Source: JAGNXB01 sp964471595
GTDB taxonomy: Bacteria; Bacteroidota; Bacteroidia; Chitinophagales; Saprospiraceae
NCBI GenBank assembly: GCA_964471595.1
Contig: CAYYGN010000021.1
Span: 1 to 58,721, forward strand
Length of the DNA stretch: 58,721 nucleotides
Direction of reading: 5' to 3'
Both the position numbers and the translations under genes were made by a program. A model generated the notes under the pieces. That model saw only the letters and a program-made list of their open reading frames with translations, was not told the origin of the DNA and searched no databases. Of this stretch, positions 28,686-38,300 are shown piece by piece (within the stretch, counting starts at the first letter, position 1; every line of letters starts with the position of its first letter).

Positions 28686-29957
28686 ATGATAGATCGCAGC
28701 GCTCCGCCACCCATCCGGGAGATCAGCCATCTCGGATTCGAGCCGCCCGATGTCCGGATCATGTCCGGAGGAATTCCCATGTATATCCTGCCGGGACCCT
28801 CTGAAGGGCTTTTGAAGCTGGAGGTGATCTTTCTGGCAGGAAGGATGGACGAGTCCATTCCAATGACGGCCCGGGCCGCCTGCCGGTTGATGCGGGAGGG
28901 AACAACCACCCTGACCAGTGCCGAGATCGCCGAGATCACCGACACTTATGGAGGTACTATCAGCTCCTCCGACAGCATGGACCACAATGGACTGATGCTC
29001 CAGTGCCTCACCCGGTTTTTGCCCGATCTGCTGCCTGTTTTCAGCGATCTGCTGCTTCACCCCTCATTTCCCGAAAAGGAGATCCAGTCCTTCATACGCA
29101 ACCAGAGCCTGCGACTGGAGGAAGACCTTTCCAAGAACGAAGTCGTCGCCTACCGGGAATTGACGGCCCTCCTGTTCGGCGCGGATCATCCCTACGGTTA
29201 CAACAGTACGGCGGAGCTTTACCGCAAATTGGAAAGGACGGCTATTGCCGAATTTTGGGAAAGGCACTTCCGGGCAGGGAATGCCCTCCTGTTCCTGAGC
29301 GGCCAGTTCAGTGAAAGCGACATGGCCATGATTGATCAACAGCTCTGCCGGCCCATGCGACCCGGCGGGCACCCCGGCACCTATCGCCAACCGGCACCGG
29401 ACCACCGGCAGTTGCTCCAAATGCCGGGCAGTCCGGCGCTGCAATGTGCTATCCGGATAGGTCGGCGGTTGTTCAATCGTCTTCATCCCGATTTCCACCC
29501 GCTCCAGGCCGCCAATCTCATCCTGGGAGGTTACTTCGGGTCCCGACTCATGACCCAGATCCGGGAAGAGCTCGGTCTGACCTACAACATTTATTCCCAC
29601 ATCGACGTCATGCGGCATGACGGATATTTCTATATTTCCGCCGAGGTTAGCAAAGAAGAGGCTGCCCGCACCAGAACCGAAATCTACCGGGAGATGGAGC
29701 GGTTGAGAGATGAAAAGGTGGAGGAGGACGAATTGCTGATGATGCAGCGGTTTTTTGCGGGCAACATGCTCCACTTGCTGGACGGGCCGTTCAGCAAGTC
29801 GGAGACCTTCCGCAATCTGGTCGTGGACGGGGCCGACCACAGGGATTTCAACCGAATGGTGGAGCGCGTGCGTAATGTCACTCCCGAGACCGTCCTGGAA
29901 ATGGCCCGAAAGTGGTTTGATCCGGCCGCCATGAGCGAAGTATTGGTCGGCACCTGA
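28686..29957 (+). CDS. M16-family (insulinase-like) peptidase homologue, probably non-catalytic
   Basis: 423 residues with the two-lobed M16 layout. The N-lobe has VIFLAGRMDES and ACRLMREGTTTLTSAEIAE, and the C-lobe has LGGYFGSRLMTQIREELGLTY. The zinc motif HxxEH that M16 enzymes carry near residue 60-70 is absent, so it resembles the inactive partner subunit of M16B pairs. No signal peptide is seen, which suggests a cytoplasmic location, and no catalytic partner gene lies next to it. The ATG at 28671 is rejected in favour of 28686 because of the promoter box. Confidence 0.87.
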   Translation: MIDRSAPPPIREISHLGFEPPDVRIMSGGIPMYILPGPSEGLLKLEVIFLAGRMDESIPMTARAACRLMREGTTTLTSAEIAEITDTYGGTISSSDSMDHNGLMLQCLTRFLPDLLPVFSDLLLHPSFPEKEIQSFIRNQSLRLEEDLSKNEVVAYRELTALLFGADHPYGYNSTAELYRKLERTAIAEFWERHFRAGNALLFLSGQFSESDMAMIDQQLCRPMRPGGHPGTYRQPAPDHRQLLQMPGSPALQCAIRIGRRLFNRLHPDFHPLQAANLILGGYFGSRLMTQIREELGLTYNIYSHIDVMRHDGYFYISAEVSKEEAARTRTEIYREMERLRDEKVEEDELLMMQRFFAGNMLHLLDGPFSKSETFRNLVVDGADHRDFNRMVERVRNVTPETVLEMARKWFDPAAMSEVLVGT

Positions 29958-30031
29958 GGACGACTGCCCTGAAGAGCGTTTTTTTTCGTTGCTTTGTGGG
30001 CTTAACGATTCCCAACCGCGTATCTCCATAT

Positions 30032-31063
30032 ATGGGTCTTTTCAATTTCTTCCGGCAGGAGCTCGCCATAGACCTCGGGACCGCCAATACCCTGATCATT
30101 CAGGACGGGAAGGTCGTGGTGGATGAACCTTCCATTGTCGCCATGGACCGCAAGACCGGTAAAATCATTGCGGTGGGCCGCAAAGCCATGCAGATGCATG
30201 AAAAGACCCATGATGACATCAAGACGGTCCGTCCCCTCAAGGATGGCGTCATTGCCGATTTCCAGGCCGCAGAGGGAATGATCGCCGGCCTGATCAACAT
30301 GGCTGGTGGAAAACGCCGCTTTTTTTCCCACCTCAAAATGGTCATCTGCATACCCAGCGGCATTACGGAAGTGGAAAAGCGGGCGGTTTTCGATTCCGCC
30401 GACCATGTCGACAGCAAAGAGACTTATCTGATCCATGAGCCCATGGCGGCTGCCCTGGGCATAGGACTCGATGTGGAAGAGCCGGTAGGCCACATGGTCA
30501 TCGATATCGGGGGAGGCACAACAGAAATTGCCGTCATAGCCCTTTCCGGCATTGTGGCTGACCAATCCATCCGAACGGCAGGAGACGAACTGACCGAGGA
30601 CGTCATTGATTTTATGAAACGGGAGCACAACCTCCTGATCGGTGAACGTACCGCCGAGCAGATCAAGATCCACGTGGGCTCGGCACTTCCTGTCCTCGAC
30701 AACCCGCCGGAAGACTATCCGGTCAACGGGAGGGACCTGATGACCGGTATCCCCAAACAAATAAAGATCCGGTATTCGGAAGTGGCTGAAGCCATCAATA
30801 AATCCGTCGCCAAAATTGAAGAAGCCGTGCTCAGAGCCCTGGAAAACACCCCTCCGGAGCTCGCTTCCGACATTTACAGCACAGGGCTTTATCTCACCGG
30901 CGGTGGCGCTCTGCTCAGAGGGCTGGACAAGCGCATTTCCCAGAAGACCGCCCTTCCTGTTCATGTGGCCGATGACCCGCTTCGCGCTGTCGTCAGAGGC
31001 ACAGGAATTGCCTTGAAGAATACGGATCGCTTTTCCTTCCTCATTGACCGGAGGAGTATGTGA
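30032..31063 (+). CDS. mreB: Rod-shape-determining actin homologue MreB
   Basis: 343-residue actin-fold ATPase that forms membrane-bound filaments guiding lateral wall synthesis. The phosphate-1 loop AIDLGTANTLI, the MIDIGGGTTEIAV phosphate-2 loop and the adenosine motif LTGGGALLRGLD are visible. The amphipathic N-terminus MGLFNFFRQE would contact the membrane. The ATG at 30032 is preferred over an in-frame codon at 29996. It is the first gene of mreB-mreC-mreD-PBP2; mreC begins 6 bases after its stop. A T-rich run (29981-29988) lies upstream, without a convincing stem. Confidence 0.97.
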   Translation: MGLFNFFRQELAIDLGTANTLIIQDGKVVVDEPSIVAMDRKTGKIIAVGRKAMQMHEKTHDDIKTVRPLKDGVIADFQAAEGMIAGLINMAGGKRRFFSHLKMVICIPSGITEVEKRAVFDSADHVDSKETYLIHEPMAAALGIGLDVEEPVGHMVIDIGGGTTEIAVIALSGIVADQSIRTAGDELTEDVIDFMKREHNLLIGERTAEQIKIHVGSALPVLDNPPEDYPVNGRDLMTGIPKQIKIRYSEVAEAINKSVAKIEEAVLRALENTPPELASDIYSTGLYLTGGGALLRGLDKRISQKTALPVHVADDPLRAVVRGTGIALKNTDRFSFLIDRRSM

Positions 31064-31069
31064 TGATCC

Positions 31070-31882
31070 ATGATCAACCTGCTGGTTTTCCTGACCCGGT
31101 ACGGCGGGATGTTGACTTTCCTGATTTTGGGCGGAATTTCCCTGTATCTCGTGGTGAGATACAACCAGACCCAACGTGAGATCTGGATCAATTCGTCCCA
31201 GTATTACAGCGGGGTCCTGCTCGAAAAAACCAACCGGCTGAAGGAGTACTCCCTTTTGCTGGAAGTGGCTGATTCCCTGGCTCTGGAGAATGCCCGCCTT
31301 TACACCCGCCTGTACCACCAATTGGCGATTTCATCGCCGGAGTCAACGCCCGATTCCCTCCTTTCCCAGTTTGACATGGTACCTGCCCGTATTATCAAAA
31401 ACAGCATACACCTGCCCAACAACAACATCACACTGGACAAGGGCACGCTTCATGGTGTGGTTCCCGGTATGGGCGTGATCCTCCACAATGGTGTGCTTGG
31501 CATCGTGAGGTCGGCCACACCCCGCTTCAGCCGGGTCATGTCTGTGCTCAATACGCGCACGTTTGTCAGCGGAACCATTACCCGTGCCGGAGCATTCGGC
31601 ACGCTCAACTGGACCGGTCAGGACCCCGGCATCCTCATCATGCAGGAAGTGCCCAAACACATCCAGGTCCAGGTTGGGGATACCGTCGTGACGAGCGGTC
31701 ATTCCGCCATTTTTCCGGCAGGAATCCCGATTGGCGTGGTCCGCCAGTATTTTGTTCCTTCAGGCAGTCATTCCCTTCACATTGAGGTCAAGCTTTTTGC
31801 CGACCTGGCCAGGACAAACCGGGCCTATATCGTGCGCAACAAATACTGGGAGGAAATCCGGCAGCTTGAAAACGGTGAGTAA
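31070..31882 (+). CDS. mreC: Rod-shape-determining protein MreC
   Basis: 270 residues. One N-terminal transmembrane helix (residues about 11-30) is followed by a coiled-coil segment (about 55-95) and a beta-rich periplasmic core. The core includes IIKNSIHLPNNNITLDKG, HGVVPGMGVI and GDTVVTSGHSAIFPAGIPIG, which match MreC. It bridges MreB/MreD and the PBP2 synthase. Its stop overlaps the mreD start by one base (TAATG). Confidence 0.94.
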   Translation: MINLLVFLTRYGGMLTFLILGGISLYLVVRYNQTQREIWINSSQYYSGVLLEKTNRLKEYSLLLEVADSLALENARLYTRLYHQLAISSPESTPDSLLSQFDMVPARIIKNSIHLPNNNITLDKGTLHGVVPGMGVILHNGVLGIVRSATPRFSRVMSVLNTRTFVSGTITRAGAFGTLNWTGQDPGILIMQEVPKHIQVQVGDTVVTSGHSAIFPAGIPIGVVRQYFVPSGSHSLHIEVKLFADLARTNRAYIVRNKYWEEIRQLENGE

Positions 31883-32403
31883 TGCAACAGGAATGGAAGA
31901 TCCATACACTCCGTTTTGTCATCCTGGTGGCCTTGCAGGTGCTGATCCTGCAAAGTGTCCATCCCGGAGAAGGATGGCTGCGGTATGGAGAAATCTTTCT
32001 GTACCCCCTTTTCCTGATGAGCCTGCCCTTCCGCATGCATGCCGCATTTCTGGTCATGTGCGGTTTTGCCACCGGTATCATCGTTGATCTCTTTTATGAC
32101 ACTCCAGGTGTCCATGCAGGCGCCTCCGTCCTTTCTGCTTTTCTCCGTCCGTTATGGCTTCAGATCATCGAACCTCGTGCCGGCTATGATCCCAGGCAAT
32201 CCCTGACCCGGCGTTCCTTCGGAATGGGTTGGTTTTTGCGTTTTACGGGCGGGTATCTGTTCATCCATATCCTGGCCATACAGAGCCTCACCCTGTTCAG
32301 TTTTTACTACATGACAGATATCCTTTGGAGAACGGCATTGTGCTGGGCCTTATCTTTCATCGTTCTATTCCTGCAGGATATCGTCATCCATCCCCGCAGA
32401 TAA
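31882..32403 (+). CDS. mreD: Rod-shape-determining protein MreD
   Basis: 173-residue hydrophobic protein with about five transmembrane helices. MreD proteins are poorly conserved; the call rests on size, topology and its position between mreC and PBP2. The MHAAFLVMCGFATGIIVDLFYDTPGVHAG-like region contains the GxxxD(L/I)F(Y) pattern seen in the family. Both ends overlap neighbouring genes by one base (TAATG), a strong sign of coupled translation. Confidence 0.9.
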   Translation: MQQEWKIHTLRFVILVALQVLILQSVHPGEGWLRYGEIFLYPLFLMSLPFRMHAAFLVMCGFATGIIVDLFYDTPGVHAGASVLSAFLRPLWLQIIEPRAGYDPRQSLTRRSFGMGWFLRFTGGYLFIHILAIQSLTLFSFYYMTDILWRTALCWALSFIVLFLQDIVIHPRR

Positions 32404-34244
32404 TGACCAAAGAAAACGGACATTTCGCCATTGTCAGTACCCTGGTCCTGGTTGTCAGCATCACACTGGCCGTCAGGGTGGGTTATATCCAGTTATTGGA
32501 CGATACGTTCAAGGACCGCAGTCGCACGTACGCCATTGAGAAACAGTTGATCTACCCATCGCGCGGTCTGATTTACGACCGGGAAGAAAGACTTCTGGTC
32601 CACAACGAGAGCAGCTACGATCTCATGGTCACCCACGCCCAACTGGATCCCGGGATGGACACACTCCGCTTCTGCCGTCTGCTTGGGATTGACCGGGCTA
32701 CTTTTCTGGAGCAGATCAGCAAAGACTGGAGCGACATCCGGTATTCCCGACACGTCCCGTTTGTGTTTATGGCCAAGGTGCCACCGGATGTGTATGCCCG
32801 TGTCCAGGAATTGCTTTTCGAATTTCCGGGATTCTTTTTTCAAAGCCGCAATGTGCGAAGTTATCCGTATCCCAATGCGGCCCATGTCCTGGGCTACCTG
32901 GGAGAAGTGAGCAAACAGCAGGTGGAACAATCGAAAGGCCGGTACCTGCCTGGGGATTATACCGGGATTGCCGGATTGGAAAAATCTTATGAGGATCCCC
33001 TCCGGGGAGAACACGGCGTGCGCTACCTCCTCAAGGACAACGTCGGACGGGTTGTCGGATCCTGGCGCGATGGCGAACAAGACCGCGAACCCGTTTCCGG
33101 CAAAAACATTCAGACCACGATTGATATCGAACTGACACGATATGCCGAGGCATTACTTAGCGACAAACGGGGATCCGTCGTAGCCATTGAACCTTCCACC
33201 GGCGAAATCTTGGCGCTGGTCTCATCCCCCTCCTACGATCCCAATCTGCTAATCCTGTCCAATCAACGCGGTAATGCCTTTCGCCAACTACAGGCCGATA
33301 CGCTCAAGCCCTTTTTTGACAGGAGCATCATGGCTCGTTATCCGCCTGGGTCCATATTCAAATCCATTGTGGGTTTGGTTGCCCTGCAGGAAGGGGTCAC
33401 CCATTCCCGTCGATACATCCCCTGTTCAGGGGCCTATTACTACAACGAGGAGTCCTGGGGATGTCACGCCCATTGGCCAACCACCAATATCCAGGCAGCC
33501 CTCACCGTGAGCTGCAACACGTATTTTTTCACGCTGATGAGAGAAATTCTCGATAAATACGGCGTCTCACGGGTCAAGGAAGGCCTGGATATGTTCAATC
33601 GTCACTTGAATGCTTTTGGTCTGGGTCATCCGCTCGGTGTCGAGATGCCCAACGAGAATGCGGGATTTTTACCCACCCCGGCCTTTTATGACCGGCTCTA
33701 CAACAACAGGCGGTGGTTGTCGCCCACTATCATGAATATTGGCGTTGGACAAGGAGAAGTGCAACTCACTACCTTGCAAATGGCACATCTGGCGGCCATC
33801 ATTGCCAACCGCGGCAGCTATTTTACTCCCCATCTGGTGCGCAGTTTCATGGAGGAAGATACACCTGTAAATGGTACTTTCACTACAAGGCAACGCGTAT
33901 CGGTGGACGAAAAGCATTTCGTGCCCATAGTGGACGGATTGGAGCAGGTCATCCTCTATGGGACGGCTCGTTCCTCCTCGATTCCCGGCATTTCCCTGTG
34001 CGGCAAGACCGGCACCTCCCAAAACCCTCATGGCAAGGACCATAGCGTATTCTTCGGATTTGCTCCCAAAACCAATCCCCGGATCGCTATAGCCGTTTAC
34101 ATTGAAAACGCCGGTTTTGGCGGGGATTTTGCCGCCCCTATCGCCAGTCTGGTGGTTGAAAAATACCTCAAGGGATCCATCTCCGCCGAAAGGCAGGCCC
34201 TGGAGCAACGCATGATGATGACAAATGTCAACGCCATGCCGTGA
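32403..34244 (+). CDS. mrdA: Penicillin-binding protein 2 (class B, elongation transpeptidase)
   Basis: 613 residues with one N-terminal membrane helix (about 10-30), a class B dimerisation domain and a C-terminal transpeptidase domain. The catalytic SxxK is PPGSIFK, with Ser at about residue 317; most PBP2s read STFK here. The SxN motif is SCNTY and the KTG motif is GKTGTSQ at about residues 535-541. It cross-links peptidoglycan during lateral growth. The gene begins 1 base inside mreD. The usual partner glycosyltransferase rodA is not found after it. Confidence 0.95.
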   Translation: MTKENGHFAIVSTLVLVVSITLAVRVGYIQLLDDTFKDRSRTYAIEKQLIYPSRGLIYDREERLLVHNESSYDLMVTHAQLDPGMDTLRFCRLLGIDRATFLEQISKDWSDIRYSRHVPFVFMAKVPPDVYARVQELLFEFPGFFFQSRNVRSYPYPNAAHVLGYLGEVSKQQVEQSKGRYLPGDYTGIAGLEKSYEDPLRGEHGVRYLLKDNVGRVVGSWRDGEQDREPVSGKNIQTTIDIELTRYAEALLSDKRGSVVAIEPSTGEILALVSSPSYDPNLLILSNQRGNAFRQLQADTLKPFFDRSIMARYPPGSIFKSIVGLVALQEGVTHSRRYIPCSGAYYYNEESWGCHAHWPTTNIQAALTVSCNTYFFTLMREILDKYGVSRVKEGLDMFNRHLNAFGLGHPLGVEMPNENAGFLPTPAFYDRLYNNRRWLSPTIMNIGVGQGEVQLTTLQMAHLAAIIANRGSYFTPHLVRSFMEEDTPVNGTFTTRQRVSVDEKHFVPIVDGLEQVILYGTARSSSIPGISLCGKTGTSQNPHGKDHSVFFGFAPKTNPRIAIAVYIENAGFGGDFAAPIASLVVEKYLKGSISAERQALEQRMMMTNVNAMP

Positions 34245-34259
34245 GCGAAGGACAGCACG

Positions 34260-34267
34260 TACTTTTG
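34260..34267 (+). promoter_or_regulatory. -7 promoter box (TACTTTTG) upstream of rsgA and its leader ORF
   Basis: TACTTTTG matches TAnnTTTG and ends 4 bases before an ATG at 34272, which opens a 21-codon ORF. rsgA therefore seems to have a promoter separate from the mre operon. Confidence 0.5.
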
Positions 34268-34271
34268 GAAC

Positions 34272-34337
34272 ATGAAGATCCCTGCTTTCGAAAATTTCAT
34301 GTTGGGAAGTGGTCAGGGTGAAAGATGGTCCGCATGA
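34272..34337 (+). CDS. Possible 21-residue leaderless leader peptide ahead of rsgA
   Basis: The ORF starts 4 bases past the TACTTTTG box and encodes M-K-I-P-A-F-E-N-F-M, then L-G-S-G-Q-G-E-R-W-S-A. Its TGA at 34335-34337 overlaps the rsgA ATG at 34334 (ATGA). Promoter placement and the stop/start overlap suggest a translated leader coupled to rsgA. Such a short ORF could arise by chance. It resembles no known attenuator and has no run of a single regulatory amino acid. Confidence 0.35.
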   Translation: MKIPAFENFMLGSGQGERWSA

Positions 34338-35278
34338 AACAAGGCACCGTTTTCAAATCGACGGGTAGCTGGTACCAGGTTCGTCAGGCGGCGGATGATT
34401 TTATCGCCTGCCGCATGGCCGGAAAAAAGAGACTGGATGCCGAACGTATCACCAATCCCGTGGGTGTGGGGGATGAAGTACTCTTCACCGTGGAAAGTGA
34501 TGGCACCGGTACGATCAGAGAGATCCTGCCCCGTCGGAATTATGTGGTCAGACAAAGTCCCAGACAGAAACACCAGGTTCATTTTCTTGCCACCAATATC
34601 GATCAGGCACTGCTTGTCGTGACCGTCATTGAACCCAGACTGAAAGTCGGTTTCATCGACCGGTTCCTCGTCATGACCGAGCCCTATGAAATCCCAACCG
34701 TGATCGTCCTCAACAAATGCGATCTGTACGATGAGGATGCATGGGAATCCGTCGAGGCCCTGAAAGCCCTGTATGAACCTCTCGGTTACCGGATATTGCC
34801 TTGTTCGGCGCTGAACGGTGTCGGGATGCCGGAGATCAGGACCTTGTTGAAGGACAAGAGGAGTCTTTTCGCCGGTCAGAGCGGGGTGGGAAAATCCACA
34901 CTGATCAATGCGGTAGATCCTGCCCTGTCCCTGCGCACCCATCAACTGTCCGATTTCAGTGGCAAAGGGCAGCACACGACCACGTTTGCCGAGATGTTCA
35001 CCCTGGAAGGAGGGGGCGAAATTATTGATACACCCGGCATCAAAACGCTCTCGTTCAATCACCTGACCGTCCAGGATGTATCCCACAATTTCCGGGAGAT
35101 TTTTCGGGTGGGTCAACAATGCCGGTTCGGCAATTGCACCCACCGGCAGGAACCGGGTTGCGCGGTCAAGGAAGCAGTAGAAAATGGTGAAATCAGCCAG
35201 ATCCGCTATATGAATTATCTGCAGATCCTCGACGAAATAGAAAACCAAAAATATTGGGAACTCCGGGAAGATGTTTGA
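34334..35278 (+). CDS. rsgA: Ribosome small-subunit biogenesis GTPase RsgA
   Basis: 314 residues. It is a circularly permuted GTPase that checks late 30S maturation. An N-terminal OB domain (VFKSTGSWYQV) is followed by the G motifs in permuted order: G4 VLNKCD, G1 GQSGVGKST, G3 DTPG. A C-terminal zinc-binding element (CRFGNCTHRQEPGC) completes the family pattern. The ATG at 34334 matches the usual M(K)xGTV start; the in-frame ATG at 34325 adds three residues. A short ORF overlaps the start. It converges with the adhesin gene at 35309. Confidence 0.95.
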   Translation: MKQGTVFKSTGSWYQVRQAADDFIACRMAGKKRLDAERITNPVGVGDEVLFTVESDGTGTIREILPRRNYVVRQSPRQKHQVHFLATNIDQALLVVTVIEPRLKVGFIDRFLVMTEPYEIPTVIVLNKCDLYDEDAWESVEALKALYEPLGYRILPCSALNGVGMPEIRTLLKDKRSLFAGQSGVGKSTLINAVDPALSLRTHQLSDFSGKGQHTTTFAEMFTLEGGGEIIDTPGIKTLSFNHLTVQDVSHNFREIFRVGQQCRFGNCTHRQEPGCAVKEAVENGEISQIRYMNYLQILDEIENQKYWELREDV

Positions 35279-35294
35279 TCGCCCCGGAGTTCCC
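35256..35294. terminator. 12-bp hairpin at the end of rsgA (possible terminator between converging genes)
   Basis: GGGAACTCCGGG (35256-35267) pairs perfectly with CCCGGAGTTCCC (35283-35294) across a 15-base loop that holds the rsgA stop. There is no T-run on either side, so it is not a standard intrinsic terminator. A second, 8-bp hairpin follows immediately (35296-35303 with 35317-35324) and covers the stop of the opposite gene. Confidence 0.4.
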
Positions 35295-35308
35295 CGACCC
35301 TGAAGGCA

Positions 35309-38300
35309 TTACCGCATCAGGGTCACATCGCCTTTGTACAAAATGGTAATCCCGTCGTTGAACCGGATACGCGCATAGTACACAAAGACTTCGGGATTGG
35401 CCGGCTTGTCCCTGAAGGTACCGTCCCATCCGACAGACGGATCATTGGGTGGCAGGCCATCTCCCCGGAAAACCCTTTCTCCCCAACGGTTGAAAACTTC
35501 AAGCACTTCGATCTCTTCCACACCGTCTCCGGCCTGGATGTAAAACCTTGTGTTCTGGTCTCCTCCGGGATGGAAAACATTGGGGATGTACACAGGGCGT
35601 CGCTTTTCCACCAAAACCAGCACCTTGTCCTCCGCCCTGCATCCGGCGGTATCCGTAACGGTGACTCCGTAAAGGGTTTGATTGTACGGCCTGATATAGA
35701 TCTCCCTGGAGGAGAGGGTCGTGTCGACACCGGCCGGCGTCCAAAGGATGGAGGTAATGGGTGCATTGGGCGGAGATATCAGCGCATACAGGAAGGTGTC
35801 GCGCCCCCATTGAAGGATGAAATCTTCACCAAGCTCTACCGTCAAAGGCAAGGGCTCCATGATGTCGAAATCCGGCGCGGTAAACAGGCATCCGGCAGCA
35901 TCCTGCACGGTGATGACATAGGTGCCTTCTCCCAAACCGCTGAATTGGGCAGTGGGGGTGAAGGGCCCTCCATTCAAACTGTACAGATACGGCGGTGTGC
36001 CGCCATCCACCTGCAAGACCTGAATGGAACCGTTGCGCTCGCCAAAACAACGGGGATCCTGGATCACCGACTCAATGCCCGAAGGCCGGTTGGTGTTCTC
36101 CTCAACCAGTACGTTGGCGGTGGCCGAGCATCCGTTGAAGGCATTGAATACCGTCAACACATATACGCCCGGTACATTGACCTGAGACAAGACAGCCCCC
36201 GTTCCGGCAGGTTGGCCGGCGGGATTGGTCCAGGTGTAAGAGATGTCTGGTCCGGAACTGGACCCGGTGGAAGACAACGTGGTCGAAGGTTGGGCGCAAT
36301 CAAGAATATTCGCTGCGCTGGCCATGGCCAGAGGCAGGTCCTTGTCCTCGGTCACCTGAGCCGTCGCCTGATTGGTACAACCGTTTGGCGCCGTCACGGT
36401 AAGCACATAGGCGCCGGGTACGGTAACGGTCGGTTGAGGTGAGGTGGCATTGAATCCTCCAGGCCCCGCCCAAAGGTAGGTGACACCAGGCGTGGCCGAG
36501 GAACCGGTAAGGACCAGATCCGGTGCCGTACAGGTGAGTACCCCTTCGGTGACGGCAACATCCGGGACAGCAATGTCCTGGGTGACTTGGGCAGATTGCT
36601 CTGCCGTGCATCCATTGGATGTGTTGGTGACCAAGAGGGTGTAAGTCCCCGGCAGCTGGACGGACAAGGTAGTCGATGAACCAACGATGGGTGAGCCATC
36701 CCTCAGCCATTGCACGGAAATGCCGGATGCCGGTTGCACATTGCCGGTCAGATTCAGGCTGGTTTGGTTGCAATCCAAAAGGCCGCCGTTCAACTGAATC
36801 TGGGGCGCCACTTTGTCTTCCGTAACAACCGTGCTGGCCGTGGAGGTGCACCCGTTGACAGGATCGGTGACCGTCACGGCATAGGTGCCCGGCAGCGAAA
36901 TGGAAGGCTCGGGCTCCTGTTGATTACCCGCCTGGATATCAGGCCCGCTCCATTGGTAGTCGACACCGGTACCCGGTGTATTGGTCAGGGTGCGAACCGG
37001 ATTGGCGCAAGTGAGCGGTTGGACAGTGGGAATCGTGATCCCTGGTGTGGCCACATTGGAGGATACGGTGGCCGTCGCAACGGCGGTACATCCGTTGGTC
37101 GGATGGGTGACCGTTACGGTCCAGATTCCGGGCGTATTCACCTGGATCTGAGGCGTGTTGCCTCCGAATGGAACCTGAGAGGGGTCAGCCCATTGATAGG
37201 AGACGCCGGAAGAAGGGGTCGATTGGACGGACACCGGAACGGTGGGATTGTAACAATTGATCAGATTGCCGGTAGTGCTCAAAACCGGATGAAGGGTATC
37301 GATACCGACGGTCGTCAGTGTAGCCACGGTGCAACCATTGGAGGGATTGGTCACCGTTACCTCATAGATGCCGGGCACTAGCACGGATGCCTGCGTGCCG
37401 GAGCCTGAATAACCCGGTCCTGACCATTGGTAGGTGACACCGGCGGTCGAACTGCCGGCCTCGATCTGCGCGGAGGTCTGGCTGCAGGTGATGGGACCGT
37501 CATTGGAAGCAAAGACATCCTGGGGAAGATCGGGCGAGGCAGTGACCATGGCTTGCGCAGAATCCTTGCAACCATTGTATCCCGTGATGACGAGGAGGTA
37601 GTTGCCCGGCGCCGTCACCGATGGATTGGGTCCGGAGCCCAGCGGGCTTCCGGTGGGTGTATACCACTGATAGCTGACCCCCGGCGTCGATGAGGTGCCG
37701 TTCAGGGTGATGCTGGAGGCGATACAGTCAATGACACCCCCTTGTGCCAGATCGATGACAGGAGGGGCAAGGTCTTCACCGATGGTCACAGTAGCCTGAT
37801 TCGTACATCCGTTGGCAGCGGTAACCGTCAACACGTAGGGTCCCGACTGCTGGATGGCCAAAAGAGAATCCGTTCCCAAAACGGTACCGGAAGGTGTGGT
37901 CCATTCCCAGGAGACCGGCATGCTGGCCGTTCCTGCCAGTTGGATATCGGTCACGGCACAACTGATGGTATCATCCGATGAGGCAATCCATACATCCGGA
38001 ATGACGGCATCCAGTACGGCTTCTGCGGTGGTGGTTTGGGTACAACCGTTCGGTCCGGTCACGGTGAGGACATACGGACCAGGCAGGCTGACCTGGATGG
38101 AGGCGGTATTGCCTGCAGGATTACCGACCGGGTCTGTCCAGGAGAAGGTAGCACCCTGTGTGGCCGACGAGCCGGTCAATGTACCAATGGTCTTGATGCA
38201 ATCCAGAGAATCACCTTCCGCCTGAGCATCCGGAGGAGCGGTATCCTCGGGCACGACGATGGTGGTGTCCTTGGAACAACCGTTGACAGGATGAATGACG

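Noticed and set aside
29958..30031. Terminator at the T-run (29981-29988) after the M16 homologue
   Set aside because: No stable stem precedes the T-run, so it was not called.
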